DNA from: T1Sed10-49 sp046498405
GTDB lineage: Bacteria > Actinomycetota > Nitriliruptoria > Euzebyales > Egibacteraceae
Assembly (NCBI GenBank): GCA_046498405.1
Contig: JAWOAS010000138.1
Coordinates: forward strand, 19,876 to 83,875
Length of the DNA: 64,000 bases
Direction of reading: 5' to 3'
The translations under genes and the position numbers were made by a program. The notes below the pieces were generated by a model that did not search any database, had not been told where the DNA came from, and saw only the letters and a program-made list of their open reading frames with translations. Below are positions 49,984-58,482 of the stretch, in pieces (position 1 is the stretch's first letter; the number at the start of each line of letters is the position of its first letter).

Positions 49984-51519
49984 CTACTCCTCGAGCTTGG
50001 GGAAGAGCACCTGCCCGCGCTCGGTGCGCACCCCCGGCGGCAGCCCGCCCGGCTCCCCGGCGTCGGGCAGGCGCTGGTCCTCGAGGGCCTCGTCGAGGCC
50101 GAGCTTGGCCCACAGGCTCTCGGCCATGCCGGGCATGACCGGGCTTGTGAGCACGGCGATGACCCGCAGCGCGTCGACGCACTCGTAGAGCACCCGGTCG
50201 AGGTCCTCATCGGCGCCCTGCTTGTTGAGCGCCCACGGCTGGCGCGCCTCGACGTAGCGGTTCACGCCACCGACGAGCGTCCAGAGGTCCTCGAGCCCCC
50301 GCTTGAAGGCGAGGCGGTCGAAGGCCGCGAGGCCGGCCAGCGCGGTCTCGCGGTCGCGGGAGAGCTGGGCTTCGGGCTGACCGGAGGCGCCGGTCGGCGC
50401 GGGCACGACGCCGTCGCGGTAGCTGCCGACCATGTTGAGGACGCGGTTGACGAGGTTGCCGAGGTCGTTGGCGAGGTCGGTGGTGTAGCGCTCCTCCATC
50501 GACTCCCAGCTGAACGTGCCGTCCTGGCCGAAGGAGATCTCCCGCAGGAAGTAGTAGCGGTAGCAGTCGATGCCGAAGTGCTCGACGAGCTCGGAGGGGC
50601 GGATCCCCGTGGCGTTGGACTTGCCCATCTTCTCCCCGCCGACGAGCAGGAAGCCGTGGGCGTAGACCTGGTGGGGCACCTCGACACCGGCGGCGATGAG
50701 CATCGCCGGCCAGTAGACGGCGTGGAAGCGCAGGATGTCCTTGCCGATGAGGTGGACGTCGGCGGGCCAACGCCGGGCAAAGGCCTCGTCGTCGGCGCCG
50801 TAGCCCGCAGCGGTGATGTAGTTGAGGAGCGCGTCGAACCACACGTAGAAGATGTGGCCGTCGTCCCATGGGCAGGGCACGCCCCAGCTGAACTCGGTGC
50901 GGGTGGCCGAGATGTCCTCGAGGCCGGCCTCGACGAAGGCGCGGACCTCGTTGCGGCGCACGTCGGGCTGGACGAAGCCGGGATGGGTGTCGTAGAGCTC
51001 GAGCAGCGCCGGGGCGTACTTCGAGAGGCGGAAGAACCAGTTCTCCTGCTCGAGGCGCTCGACGGGGTGGCGGTGGATGGGGCACAGCTCGCCCTCGAGG
51101 AGCTCGGCCTCGGCGTAGTAGCCCTCGCAGCGGACGCAGTAGGGCCCGACGTACGTCGACTTGTAGAGGTCGCCCTGGTCGTAGAGGCGCTGCATGAACT
51201 CCTGCACGCGGGCCTCGTGGCGCTCCTCGGTCGTGCGGATGAAGTCGTCGTTGGAGATGTCGAGCAGCCCGAGCATCTCCTCCCACCGGGGCAGGATGTC
51301 GTCGCAGTGCTCCTGGGGGGTCAGGCCTCGCTCTTCCGCAGCGCGGGCGACCTTCTGGCCGTGCTCGTCGGTGCCGGTGAGGAAGTGCACCCGGTCGCCG
51401 TTGAGCCGGCGCCAGCGGGCGAGCACGTCAGCGGCCACCGTGGTGTAGGCGTGGCCGATGTGCGGCACGTCGTTGACGTAGTAGATCGGCGTCGTGAGGT
51501 AGAAGGTGTCCTTGCCCAT
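49984..51519 (-). CDS. metG: methionyl-tRNA synthetase
   Basis: Charges tRNA-Met. TTPIYYVNDVPHIGHAYTTV carries the HIGH motif, and the second motif is GGEKMGKSNAT (KMGKS instead of KMSKS). CVRC and LCPIHRH form the zinc knuckle region. 511 residues, without the C-terminal tRNA-binding domain, the usual short actinobacterial form. ATG at 51519 follows GAGGTACC. Divergent from the AbrB-type gene 66 bp away. Confidence 0.95.
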   Translation of the reverse strand: MGKDTFYLTTPIYYVNDVPHIGHAYTTVAADVLARWRRLNGDRVHFLTGTDEHGQKVARAAEERGLTPQEHCDDILPRWEEMLGLLDISNDDFIRTTEERHEARVQEFMQRLYDQGDLYKSTYVGPYCVRCEGYYAEAELLEGELCPIHRHPVERLEQENWFFRLSKYAPALLELYDTHPGFVQPDVRRNEVRAFVEAGLEDISATRTEFSWGVPCPWDDGHIFYVWFDALLNYITAAGYGADDEAFARRWPADVHLIGKDILRFHAVYWPAMLIAAGVEVPHQVYAHGFLLVGGEKMGKSNATGIRPSELVEHFGIDCYRYYFLREISFGQDGTFSWESMEERYTTDLANDLGNLVNRVLNMVGSYRDGVVPAPTGASGQPEAQLSRDRETALAGLAAFDRLAFKRGLEDLWTLVGGVNRYVEARQPWALNKQGADEDLDRVLYECVDALRVIAVLTSPVMPGMAESLWAKLGLDEALEDQRLPDAGEPGGLPPGVRTERGQVLFPKLEE

Positions 51520-51571
51520 GGGCGGGTACCTCGCCAGGTCGCGGGTGCGGGTCTGCTGCGGGCCGGCCGGA

Positions 51572-51577
51572 TAGTAT
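51572..51577 (+). promoter_or_regulatory. -10 element of the AbrB-type gene, leaderless spacing
   Basis: TAGTAT ends 8 nt before the ATG at 51586, with no ribosome binding site between. Confidence 0.5.
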
Positions 51578-51585
51578 CGACCGCC

Positions 51586-51867
51586 ATGGCAGGCCAGGGA
51601 ATCCGGCGCAAGATCGACGACCTCGGGCGCGTGGTGATCCCGTCGCAGTTCCGCCACGAGCTCGGCATCGATGAGGGCGACGAGCTCGAGATCACCCTCG
51701 AGGCCGACCGGGTCGTCATCGAGGCCGCAGTCGACCAGTGCACGTTCTGCGGCGCGGAGGACGGGCTCGCGACCTTCCGCGACAAGCCGGTGTGCTGGTC
51801 GTGCATGGCCGCGCTGCGGGCGCTCGACCGCGAGCGTGTCGACGAGGCCTCGAGCCCCTTCGGCTGA
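51586..51867 (+). CDS. AbrB/MazE/SpoVT-type DNA-binding protein with zinc ribbon
   Basis: A 93-residue transition-state-type regulator. GIRRKIDDLGRVVIPSQFR is the swapped-hairpin AbrB DNA-binding motif (residues 5-50). The C-terminal part has CTFCG and CWSC spaced about 20 residues apart, a predicted zinc ribbon. This combination is common in actinobacteria, e.g. as a transition-state or cell-wall regulator. Divergent from metG, so it could regulate it or itself. The TAGTAT element predicts a leaderless message. No toxin gene is adjacent, so it is not an antitoxin in an obvious pair. Confidence 0.85.
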   Translation: MAGQGIRRKIDDLGRVVIPSQFRHELGIDEGDELEITLEADRVVIEAAVDQCTFCGAEDGLATFRDKPVCWSCMAALRALDRERVDEASSPFG

Positions 51868-51965
51868 GCGCCGCGTGGCGGGCAGCGGCTCCCGCCGGCC
51901 TCGCCGTCAACCCAGCCGCGGACACGCCTCGATCCCGACCGGGAGGTCGGGTAGGCGGGGCGGGG

Positions 51966-53660
51966 TCATCGTCGTCGGCGGCCGCCGGGTCCGCCACGCC
52001 CCGTGCCGCCCGCGGCCTCGACGCCACCTCGGGCTCTGGCCGCGGCGACCGGATGATCGGGCGGGGCGGTGAGACCGAAGCCGTCGCCGTGGGCCACGAC
52101 GCGCCAGCCGTCCTCGTGCACGAGGTGGTGGCAGGCCACGCAGAGCAGCGTGAGGTTCTCGAGATCCGTGGGACCGCCGTGTCGCCACCAACGCACGTGG
52201 TGGAGCTCACAGCGCGTCGCCGGCGCGCCACAGCCCACGCAGCGGCGGTCACGCGCGATGACCGCCGAGCGGAGCCGTTGGGTCGGCGTCCTGCGACGAC
52301 GGCCGACGTTGAGCGTGTCGTCGGCCTTCCAGCGGATCTCGGTGACCTCGGCGTTGCAGGCGAGCTCGCGTGCGGTGGCCGAGCCGACGGGGCCGTGGCC
52401 GACGAGCTCGGAGTCCAGCGCCGCGTCGGCCCCGTCGAGGGCCTCGGGGGAGGTGATGAGGATCATGTGCGCGTGACCGCGCCCGCGCCCACGCGTGGCC
52501 GCGAGGTCGCTCGAGGGCCCATCGCCGACCGCGGCGGCGTCACCGTCGAGCCGACGGCGCACGGCCCGGGCGAGCGCGTCGAGGTGGCGCTGGCCCGGCG
52601 TGCGCTCGTCGTCGGCGCTGTCGCGCCCGCCGAAGACGTCGAGGTAGGTGCGCAGCTGCGCGGCGGTCACTGGGTCGAGCTCGCCGGAGAGGCGGCTGAG
52701 CTCCAGTGGACCGGAGGGCTGCGACAGCGAGAGCCAACGGTGCTCGTGGGCGCGGCGCTTGCGCTCCTGCTCGCCGGGCCGCCCGCGCCGTCCCTGCCAG
52801 TCGGTGAGCTGGCGGCGCAGCGCCGCGACCGAGGAGCCGGGCGCCTCGGCGGCGACAAGCGCGTCGAGGTCGGCGTGGTCCTCGGCGCGTGCGGCGGGGT
52901 CGTCGGCGAGCGCGGGATCGGCCTCGAGCTGGCGCAGCGTCTCGACCACCGAGCGAAGGTGGCGTGGGTCGACGTCGCCGGCGCGCACCCCGGCGGCGGT
53001 GGCCGGCAGGGTCCGCAGCGCCTGGGCGTCGGCGACGTCGCCGCGCAACTGCCCGTAGGTCGCGAGGCTGCAACGGGCGAGCATGCCGGCCGTCGAGCCG
53101 GCGCCGTGGCGCCGCCACGTCTTGCGCGCGTCGAGCGCACCGACGCGCCGCAAGCGCTCCCCGCGCGCCCGCCTCTCGAGTCGCTCGAGGGCGACCGCGG
53201 CGTCGAGGACCTCGGCCTCCGGCGTGATCTGCGGAGCGGCACGCCCGGCGGCCATGGCACCGCCGTCCTGCCCGGCCGGCCGGTCATCGCGGCCAGCGGC
53301 GCTGCGCGAGGCCGCGACGTCGTCCGCGGCCGGCTCGACGACCTCGGCGGCAAGGCGGTCGAGGAGCACGGCGATCCCGTCGGTGAGCTCGCGGGTCGAC
53401 GGCACCCGATCCTCGCCGGAGAGCAGGGCCTGCACCCCGGCGAGGAAGGAGGCTGGGCTCTGCCCGGCCGCCGGCAGGGGCTCGCGGGAGGGACCAGCGG
53501 GCGTCGCGCCGCTCGTCGGCGCGGCACCGTAGGGCCCCGGGGCTTCCCCCGCGAGGGTGGCGCGGCTGCCGCGCCAGTGTGGGCGGCCCGGCCGCAGGGG
53601 GTGCGTAAGCGGGCCTGCGGCCCGCCTGCCCCCTCGTCTCACCTCGGTCTCGGTGCGCAT
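51966..53660 (-). CDS. DUF222/HNH endonuclease (13E12-type) family protein
   Basis: A 564-residue protein. The central part is DUF222 (LDAAVALERLERRARGERLR, ATYGQLRGDVADAQALRTLP), and the C-terminus is an HNH nuclease with zinc ligands in CVGCGAP, ELHHVRWWRHGGPTD and CVACHHLVHEDGW. The same architecture occurs in the mycobacterial 13E12 repeat family and is widely multiplied in actinobacteria. The N-terminal 100 residues are low complexity. Function is uncertain: intron or mobile-element-like nuclease domains are known, but this copy has no flanking repeats. ATG at 53660. Confidence 0.85.
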   Translation of the reverse strand: MRTETEVRRGGRRAAGPLTHPLRPGRPHWRGSRATLAGEAPGPYGAAPTSGATPAGPSREPLPAAGQSPASFLAGVQALLSGEDRVPSTRELTDGIAVLLDRLAAEVVEPAADDVAASRSAAGRDDRPAGQDGGAMAAGRAAPQITPEAEVLDAAVALERLERRARGERLRRVGALDARKTWRRHGAGSTAGMLARCSLATYGQLRGDVADAQALRTLPATAAGVRAGDVDPRHLRSVVETLRQLEADPALADDPAARAEDHADLDALVAAEAPGSSVAALRRQLTDWQGRRGRPGEQERKRRAHEHRWLSLSQPSGPLELSRLSGELDPVTAAQLRTYLDVFGGRDSADDERTPGQRHLDALARAVRRRLDGDAAAVGDGPSSDLAATRGRGRGHAHMILITSPEALDGADAALDSELVGHGPVGSATARELACNAEVTEIRWKADDTLNVGRRRRTPTQRLRSAVIARDRRCVGCGAPATRCELHHVRWWRHGGPTDLENLTLLCVACHHLVHEDGWRVVAHGDGFGLTAPPDHPVAAARARGGVEAAGGTGRGGPGGRRRR

Positions 53661-53732
53661 CGTGGCGAGCGTGCCACACCGCCTCCCGGCGGGAACGCGC
53701 TGTCCACAGCCGCGACGACCGCCTGCGGGGCC

Positions 53733-54422
53733 TCAGTTCGAGGAGGACGCCGAGGACGCCGCCGAGGCCGCAGCCGCCGCGGTCACCGCGGTCATCGCCG
53801 CTGCCTGGGCCTGGGCGACGGCCTCGCCCACCTCGCCGACGACCCCCTCCTTGGCGAGCTGCCGACCGCGCTTGAGCGCCGCCCGCCGCTGGGAGCGCTC
53901 GACGAGCCGGCCCACCGCGCCACTGCCAGCGGTGGCGACGAGCCCGGCCAGCGCGGCGTCGCGGGGCGCGGCCGGTCGGTCGTCGGTGAGGACCCCGCCG
54001 ATGCGCTGGCGCACCTCCGTCGCCCGCGCGGGATCGGCGAGCGGGTGGCGGGTGACGTGGAAGAGCCGCAGGACCCGACGCTCCTCGACACGCAGCACCC
54101 CGCGGTCGACGAGCCGGTCGACCGGTGCCTGCCGCACCTCCTTGTCTCCTGCCCAGCGCTGCATCCACCGGCTGATCTTGCGCGGCTTGGCGTCCGCGCG
54201 GATCCGGTCGAGCAGGGCGGCGCGCATCGGCCCGGTCGGGCTCGCACCGACGGCAGGCTCGACCTTGCCGTCGACGACCTCGATGAGCCCCTCGAGGGTG
54301 AGGTCGATGAGCAGGGCTCCGGCGAGCAGCTGGTCGAACTGCCCGCCGACGGCGCGCTTGCCCCTCTCGTCGTCCCAGCACAGCAGAAGCAGCTCCTCGG
54401 CGACGGTGAGCTCCGAGGCCAT
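53733..54422 (-). CDS. GPP34 (GOLPH3-like) domain protein
   Basis: A 229-residue peripheral membrane protein of the GPP34 family, related to eukaryotic Golgi phosphoprotein 3/Vps74. LTVAEELLLLCWDDERGK, LLAGALLIDLTLEGLIEVVDGK and LFHVTRHPLADP fit the family. In actinobacteria its role is unknown. ATG at 54422 was chosen because AAGGAGG stands six bases upstream; the in-frame ATG at 54428 touches that site. The Ala/Ser-rich C-terminus is low complexity. It precedes the HNH gene and follows rsmI on the same strand. Confidence 0.88.
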   Translation of the reverse strand: MASELTVAEELLLLCWDDERGKRAVGGQFDQLLAGALLIDLTLEGLIEVVDGKVEPAVGASPTGPMRAALLDRIRADAKPRKISRWMQRWAGDKEVRQAPVDRLVDRGVLRVEERRVLRLFHVTRHPLADPARATEVRQRIGGVLTDDRPAAPRDAALAGLVATAGSGAVGRLVERSQRRAALKRGRQLAKEGVVGEVGEAVAQAQAAAMTAVTAAAAASAASSASSSN

Positions 54423-54487
54423 GGTCATCCTCCTTGTCGGTTGCGTCCTCACGCTACGTCCCCCGCCAGCGAGCCTGCCCTGCATGC

Positions 54488-55318
54488 TCAGGCCTCGAGG
54501 ACGGCCTGGTAGACCTCCCGCTTGGGGACGCCCGTCACCTTCGCGACCTCGGCGATCGCCGCCTTCTTGTCCATCCCCGAGGCGATGAGCCCGCGCACCC
54601 GCCCAGCGAGCTCGTCGGCGCCGAGCGCTGCCGGGTCGCGCTCGGCCGCCCCGGCGACGACGACGGTGACCTCGCCGCGTGCGCCCTCGGCGAAGGCCTC
54701 GGCGAGGCCGGCGAGGGTGTCGCGACGGACCTCCTCGAAGCGCTTGGTGAGCTCGCGGGCCAGCGCAGCGGACCGCTCGGGCCCGAGGATGTCGGCCATC
54801 GCCGCGAGGTCCTCGCCGGCGCGGTGCGGCGCGACGTGGAAGACGAGGACCCGGGGGTCGTCGACGAGCTCGGCGAGGCGCTGGCGGCGCGCGCCGGCCT
54901 TGCGCGGCAGGAAGCCCTCGAAGGCGAAGCGGTCGGTCGGCAGCCCCGAGAGCACGAGGGCGTGGATCGCCGCGACCGGTCCGGGCACCGCCTCGACGGG
55001 CAGCCCACGGGCGACGGCGTCGCGCACGAGGGGGTAGCCGGGGTCGCTGATCCCCGGTGTGCCCGCGTCGCTGACGAGGACGACGACCTCGCCAGCGGCG
55101 ACCCGGTCGAGGAGCTCGGCGCCGCGCGCCGCCTCGTTGTGCTCGTGGTAGCTGCGCATCGGCGCCTCGGAGCCGACATGGGCGAGCAACGTACCGGTGC
55201 GGCGGGTGTCCTCCGCGGCGACGAGGTCGGCGCCGCGCAGTGCCTCGGCCGCCCGGGGCGAGAGGTCGCCGAGGTTGCCGATGGGCGTGGCGACGAGGAC
55301 GAGCCGGCCCTCGTCCAT
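54488..55318 (-). CDS. rsmI: 16S rRNA (cytidine-2'-O)-methyltransferase
   Basis: Methylates C1402 of 16S rRNA at the 2'-O position. The 276 residues of the SAM-dependent tetrapyrrole methylase-like fold show LVLVATPIGNLGDLSPRAAE, LVAAEDTRRTGTLL, VSDAGTPGISDPGY and GPVAAIHALVLSGLPTDRF. ATG at 55318 follows GAGGAGG five bases away. Divergent from the protein O-mannosyltransferase, an order seen in mycobacteria. Confidence 0.94.
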   Translation of the reverse strand: MDEGRLVLVATPIGNLGDLSPRAAEALRGADLVAAEDTRRTGTLLAHVGSEAPMRSYHEHNEAARGAELLDRVAAGEVVVLVSDAGTPGISDPGYPLVRDAVARGLPVEAVPGPVAAIHALVLSGLPTDRFAFEGFLPRKAGARRQRLAELVDDPRVLVFHVAPHRAGEDLAAMADILGPERSAALARELTKRFEEVRRDTLAGLAEAFAEGARGEVTVVVAGAAERDPAALGADELAGRVRGLIASGMDKKAAIAEVAKVTGVPKREVYQAVLEA

Positions 55319-55354
55319 CCTTGCCTCCTCACCGTCGCTGCGGGGACCCGAGCC

Positions 55355-55360
55355 TAGACT
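55355..55360 (+). promoter_or_regulatory. -10 element of the O-mannosyltransferase, leaderless spacing
   Basis: TAGACT ends 8 nt before the ATG at 55369; no ribosome binding site lies between. Confidence 0.5.
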
Positions 55361-55368
55361 TCGCTCGC

Positions 55369-56916
55369 ATGGGCACCCATCCCGCGCCCGAGGCGGCCTC
55401 ACCGCAGCCGGGGAGCGCGGCGGGCCGCCGCGACCGCCGCTGGGCGGTGGCGCTGCCGGCCACCCTCGTCCTCGCAGCGCTGGCCCTCAGGCTCGTCGGG
55501 CTCGAGGAGCCCGAGCGGCTGTACTTCGACGAGGTCTACTACGTTGCCGACGCCCGCGCGCTGCTCGCCGACGGCGTCGAGGACGGCTTCGTCGTCCACC
55601 CCCCGCTGGGCAAGTGGCTCATCGCCGCCGGCATCGCCGTCGCCGGTGACGGGCCGTTGGGCTGGCGGCTGGCCTCGGCGGTGGCCGGGGCGCTGCTCGT
55701 CGGCGTCACCTACGCAGTGGGGCTGCGCCTGCTCGGCCGGCGCAGCCTCGCCGCGCTCGCCGGGCTCCTCGTCGCCGTCGACGGCATGGCGCTCGTCAGC
55801 AGCCGCGTCGCGATGCTCGACGGCTTCCTCGCGCTCCTCGTCGCCGCGGCGGCCTGGGCCCTGCTCGCCGACGGCGCGGCCCGCGACGGCCCGGGCGATC
55901 CCAGCCTCGAGGTGGGCCCCCGGCCATGGCGCGGCTGGGCGCTCGGGGCCTCCCCTGCCCGATGGGTGGCCGGCGGGCTGCTCGGCCTCGCCGTGGCGAC
56001 GAAGTGGGCTGGGCTGCTCGCGATCGGCGCGGCCGGGCTCGTCTCGCTCGTCGGCGATCTCCTCGCTCGTCGCCGGGCCACCGGTCGCGTCCTCGCCGAT
56101 CCGGTGCACCTCCTGGCCGGCCTCGCCGTGCCGCTGCTGCTCGTCCCTGCGGCGGTCTACCTCGCGAGCTACGCCGGCTGGTTCGCCGGCTATGAGCAGA
56201 CGCGCCCGGGCCAGGCCGCCTGCACCGGGGAGCCCTGCGAGATCTCAGCCGGCGAGCGGGTCGCCGGCTGGTGGGGGGAGCAGGCCGCGATCGCCCGGTT
56301 CCACACCGACCTCGACGCCGAGCACCCCTACCGGGCCGGGGCATGGACCTGGCCGCTGCTGACCCAGCCGGTCGCCTACGCCTACGAGACCGCCGAGTCC
56401 TGCGACGAGGGCGCCGCCGAGGCGGACGGGCCGCAGGACGCCGAGGCCGACGCGGACGAGGCCGCGGTCGGTGACGCCGACGACGCGCCCGGCGACCCAG
56501 CCGCGCGCGGCTGCGGCCTCGCCGAGGGGCAGGTCCGCCACATCCTCGCCGTCGGCAACCCCGCGGTCTGGTGGCCGGCCGGGCTCGCGGTGCTCGCACT
56601 GGGCTGGGCCGCGGCGAGGCACCGTCGCGGCGACGCCGGCTTCCTCCTCGCCTTCACGCTCGGGCAGTGGCTGCCCTGGCTCGTCGTCGCCCGCCCGGTC
56701 TTCCTCTTCTACACCGTGCCGATCGTGCCGTTCCTCGCGCTCGCCCTCGCGTGGGGCGCCGCGGAGACCTCGAGGTCACCGAGGCTGCGCTGGCTACCGG
56801 CGGCGCTTGCCGTAGGTGCCCTGCTCGGCCTCGCCTTCTGGTATCCGATCTGGCTCGGCACGCCGATCGAGGAGGGCGCGTGGCGGGCCCGGATCCTCTT
56901 CGCCTCGTGGTACTGA
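55369..56916 (+). CDS. pmt: dolichyl-phosphate-mannose--protein mannosyltransferase
   Basis: Transfers mannose from polyprenyl-phosphate-mannose to secreted proteins (GT39 family). The 515-residue polytopic protein has about ten hydrophobic segments. Key sites: the acidic pair in YFDEVYYVADARALL and HPPLGKWLIAAG in the first external loop, VATKWAGLLAIGAAG and the C-terminal RPVFLFYTVPIVPFLAL. ATG at 55369 gives a cytoplasmic N-terminus of about 28 residues before the first span. Divergent from rsmI, as in mycobacteria (Rv1002c/Rv1003). An acidic insertion (DGPQDAEADADEAAVGD) around residues 350-370 is unusual. Confidence 0.93.
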   Translation: MGTHPAPEAASPQPGSAAGRRDRRWAVALPATLVLAALALRLVGLEEPERLYFDEVYYVADARALLADGVEDGFVVHPPLGKWLIAAGIAVAGDGPLGWRLASAVAGALLVGVTYAVGLRLLGRRSLAALAGLLVAVDGMALVSSRVAMLDGFLALLVAAAAWALLADGAARDGPGDPSLEVGPRPWRGWALGASPARWVAGGLLGLAVATKWAGLLAIGAAGLVSLVGDLLARRRATGRVLADPVHLLAGLAVPLLLVPAAVYLASYAGWFAGYEQTRPGQAACTGEPCEISAGERVAGWWGEQAAIARFHTDLDAEHPYRAGAWTWPLLTQPVAYAYETAESCDEGAAEADGPQDAEADADEAAVGDADDAPGDPAARGCGLAEGQVRHILAVGNPAVWWPAGLAVLALGWAAARHRRGDAGFLLAFTLGQWLPWLVVARPVFLFYTVPIVPFLALALAWGAAETSRSPRLRWLPAALAVGALLGLAFWYPIWLGTPIEEGAWRARILFASWY

Positions 56917-57018
56917 CCGGCAGCCGCCGACGACACGCCGCAGGCTGGCGGCAGGCACGGCCGCACGCCGGTCCTCGACCCGATCGAGCGCCGGGTACCC
57001 GTCCCGGATCGGCCGCGC

Positions 57019-57213
57019 CTAGCACAGCCCAGACCCGGGCATCGCCCACCTCCCCCGGGGTGCTCGCCCACGCGCGTCCCCGTGGGCCGTGACCGGCGAG
57101 GGGAGCGTCGCGAGCAGCGCAGCGATCGCGAGCACGACGACGGCCCGGAGCCAGGGGGACGGCGCCGCGAGGCGCTGATGCCTGCGATGCCGTGCCACAC
57201 CCCGCCCGGTCAT
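57019..57213 (-). CDS. possible small secreted peptide
   Basis: A 64-codon ORF in the 471-bp gap between pmt and the radical SAM gene. Residues 1-24 are basic, and LRAVVVLAIAALLATLPSPV with TAHG after it resembles a signal peptide with a possible cleavage site. The mature part is short and Arg/Gly-rich. No ribosome binding site or promoter is clear. The rest of the gap (56917-57018, 57214-57387) shows no other gene; CCCGTGACCACGGG near 57349 forms a small hairpin. Confidence 0.3.
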   Translation of the reverse strand: MTGRGVARHRRHQRLAAPSPWLRAVVVLAIAALLATLPSPVTAHGDARGRAPRGRWAMPGSGLC

Positions 57214-57373
57214 CCACGACGCGGGGGTCGGCGTCCCCACGCAGCGAGACCCGCCCCGCCTGATCACCCCGGTACGACACGCAGCCGGGTCGCACTGCCG
57301 GCAGGAGGTGAGGAACGCCTCAGGTCCCGCGGTTGGAAGGGCAGGGTGCCCGTGACCACGGGCGCGGCACCCG

Positions 57374-57379
57374 TAGGAT
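57374..57379 (+). promoter_or_regulatory. -10 element of the radical SAM gene, leaderless spacing
   Basis: TAGGAT ends 8 nt before the ATG at 57388; no ribosome binding site between. Confidence 0.45.
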
Positions 57380-57387
57380 CCCCGGTG

Positions 57388-58383
57388 ATGGCACGGCACC
57401 GCCACCACGCTGCGAGCCGGGCTGCCGCCGCCAGCGGCGGCGGCGTGTTCGTGCGCCCGCGCGAGACCACCCCACCTGGCGCCGGGGCTCTCCATGCCTC
57501 GGGCGAGCTCGCCCGCCGCGCCGAGGCCGCCCTCGACCTCCTCGCTCCCTGCACGGTCTGTCCGCGACCCTGCCGCGGCGTCGACCGCCTCGCCGACGAG
57601 GTCGGCGCGTGCCGCATCGGCCGCCACGCCCGCGTCGTCAGCGCCTTCGCCCACCCCGGCGAGGAGGATGTCCTGCGCGGCCACCGCGGCTCGGGGACGA
57701 TCTTCTTCTCCGGCTGCAACCTGCGCTGCGTGTTCTGCCAGAACGCCGACATCAGCCAGCAGGCGGCCGGTCGGGAGGTCGGCCCGACCGAGCTCGCCGG
57801 GCTCATGCTCGACCTCCAGGCCCAGGGCTGCCACAACCTCAACCTCGTCACCCCCGAGCACGTCGTGCCGCAGGTGCTCGAGGCCCTGCCGCACGCCATC
57901 GAGGGCGGCCTCGCCATCCCGATCGTCTCCAACACCAGCGCCTACGACGGGCCCGAGAGCCTCGCCCTGCTCGAAGGCGTCGTCGACGTCTACATGCCCG
58001 ACCTCAAGCTGCGCTCCCCCACGGCCTGCCGGCGGCTGCTCGGCGTCGCCGACTACGGGCAGGTCGCCACCGCCGCGGTCACCGAGATGCACCGTCAGGT
58101 CGGCGACCTCGTCGTCGACGAGGATGGGCTCGCGCGCCGCGGGCTGCTCGTGCGTCACCTCGTCATGCCGGGGCTCGTCGAGGAGAGCCGCGCGGTCATG
58201 GGCTTCCTCGCGGGGCTGTCGGCCGACACCTACGTCAACGTCATGGGCCAGTACCGCCCGGCGTGGAAGGTCGCCTCGACCGACCGCTACCCCGACCTCG
58301 ACCGCCCCGTCGCCGCCGGGGAGGTCGCCGAGGCGCGGCGGGCCGCCCGCGAGGCGGGGCTGTGGCGTCTCGACGAGGGGTAG
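57388..58383 (+). CDS. radical SAM protein, PflA-like (COG1313)
   Basis: A 331-residue radical SAM enzyme. FSGCNLRCVFCQN contains the CxxxCxxC motif that binds the catalytic [4Fe-4S] cluster. An extra Cys set precedes it (CTVCPRPC and EVGACRIG), as in the pyruvate-formate-lyase-activating-enzyme-like COG1313 group. SNTSAYDGPESLALLEGV and DVYMPDLKLRSPTACRRLLG match the TIM-barrel part. The product activated is unknown; no formate lyase gene is in the window. ATG at 57388 was chosen because the TAGGAT box lies 8 nt before it and homology starts after it; a longer upstream frame is not supported. Confidence 0.85.
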   Translation: MARHRHHAASRAAAASGGGVFVRPRETTPPGAGALHASGELARRAEAALDLLAPCTVCPRPCRGVDRLADEVGACRIGRHARVVSAFAHPGEEDVLRGHRGSGTIFFSGCNLRCVFCQNADISQQAAGREVGPTELAGLMLDLQAQGCHNLNLVTPEHVVPQVLEALPHAIEGGLAIPIVSNTSAYDGPESLALLEGVVDVYMPDLKLRSPTACRRLLGVADYGQVATAAVTEMHRQVGDLVVDEDGLARRGLLVRHLVMPGLVEESRAVMGFLAGLSADTYVNVMGQYRPAWKVASTDRYPDLDRPVAAGEVAEARRAAREAGLWRLDEG

Positions 58384-58416
58384 CGCCAACGGACGGGTCG
58401 GCCCAACGGGACCCCC

Positions 58417-58422
58417 TACACT
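58417..58422 (+). promoter_or_regulatory. -10 element of the AsnB-like gene
   Basis: TACACT, with the ATG at 58483 about 60 nt downstream and GAGGGAG nine bases before that ATG. Unlike its neighbours, this gene has a normal leader. Confidence 0.4.
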
Positions 58423-58482
58423 TGCGTGGTCGAGCCCCGCGCGATGGACGGGGCCACGGACGCAGCGAGGGAGTGGACGACG

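Noticed and set aside
51586..51867. AbrB-type protein as an antitoxin
   Set aside because: No small toxin gene adjoins it, and the C-terminal zinc ribbon fits stand-alone regulators.
51966..53660. HNH protein as part of a mobile element or phage
   Set aside because: No terminal repeats, integrase or other phage genes flank it; the 13E12-type family is usually chromosomal in actinobacteria.
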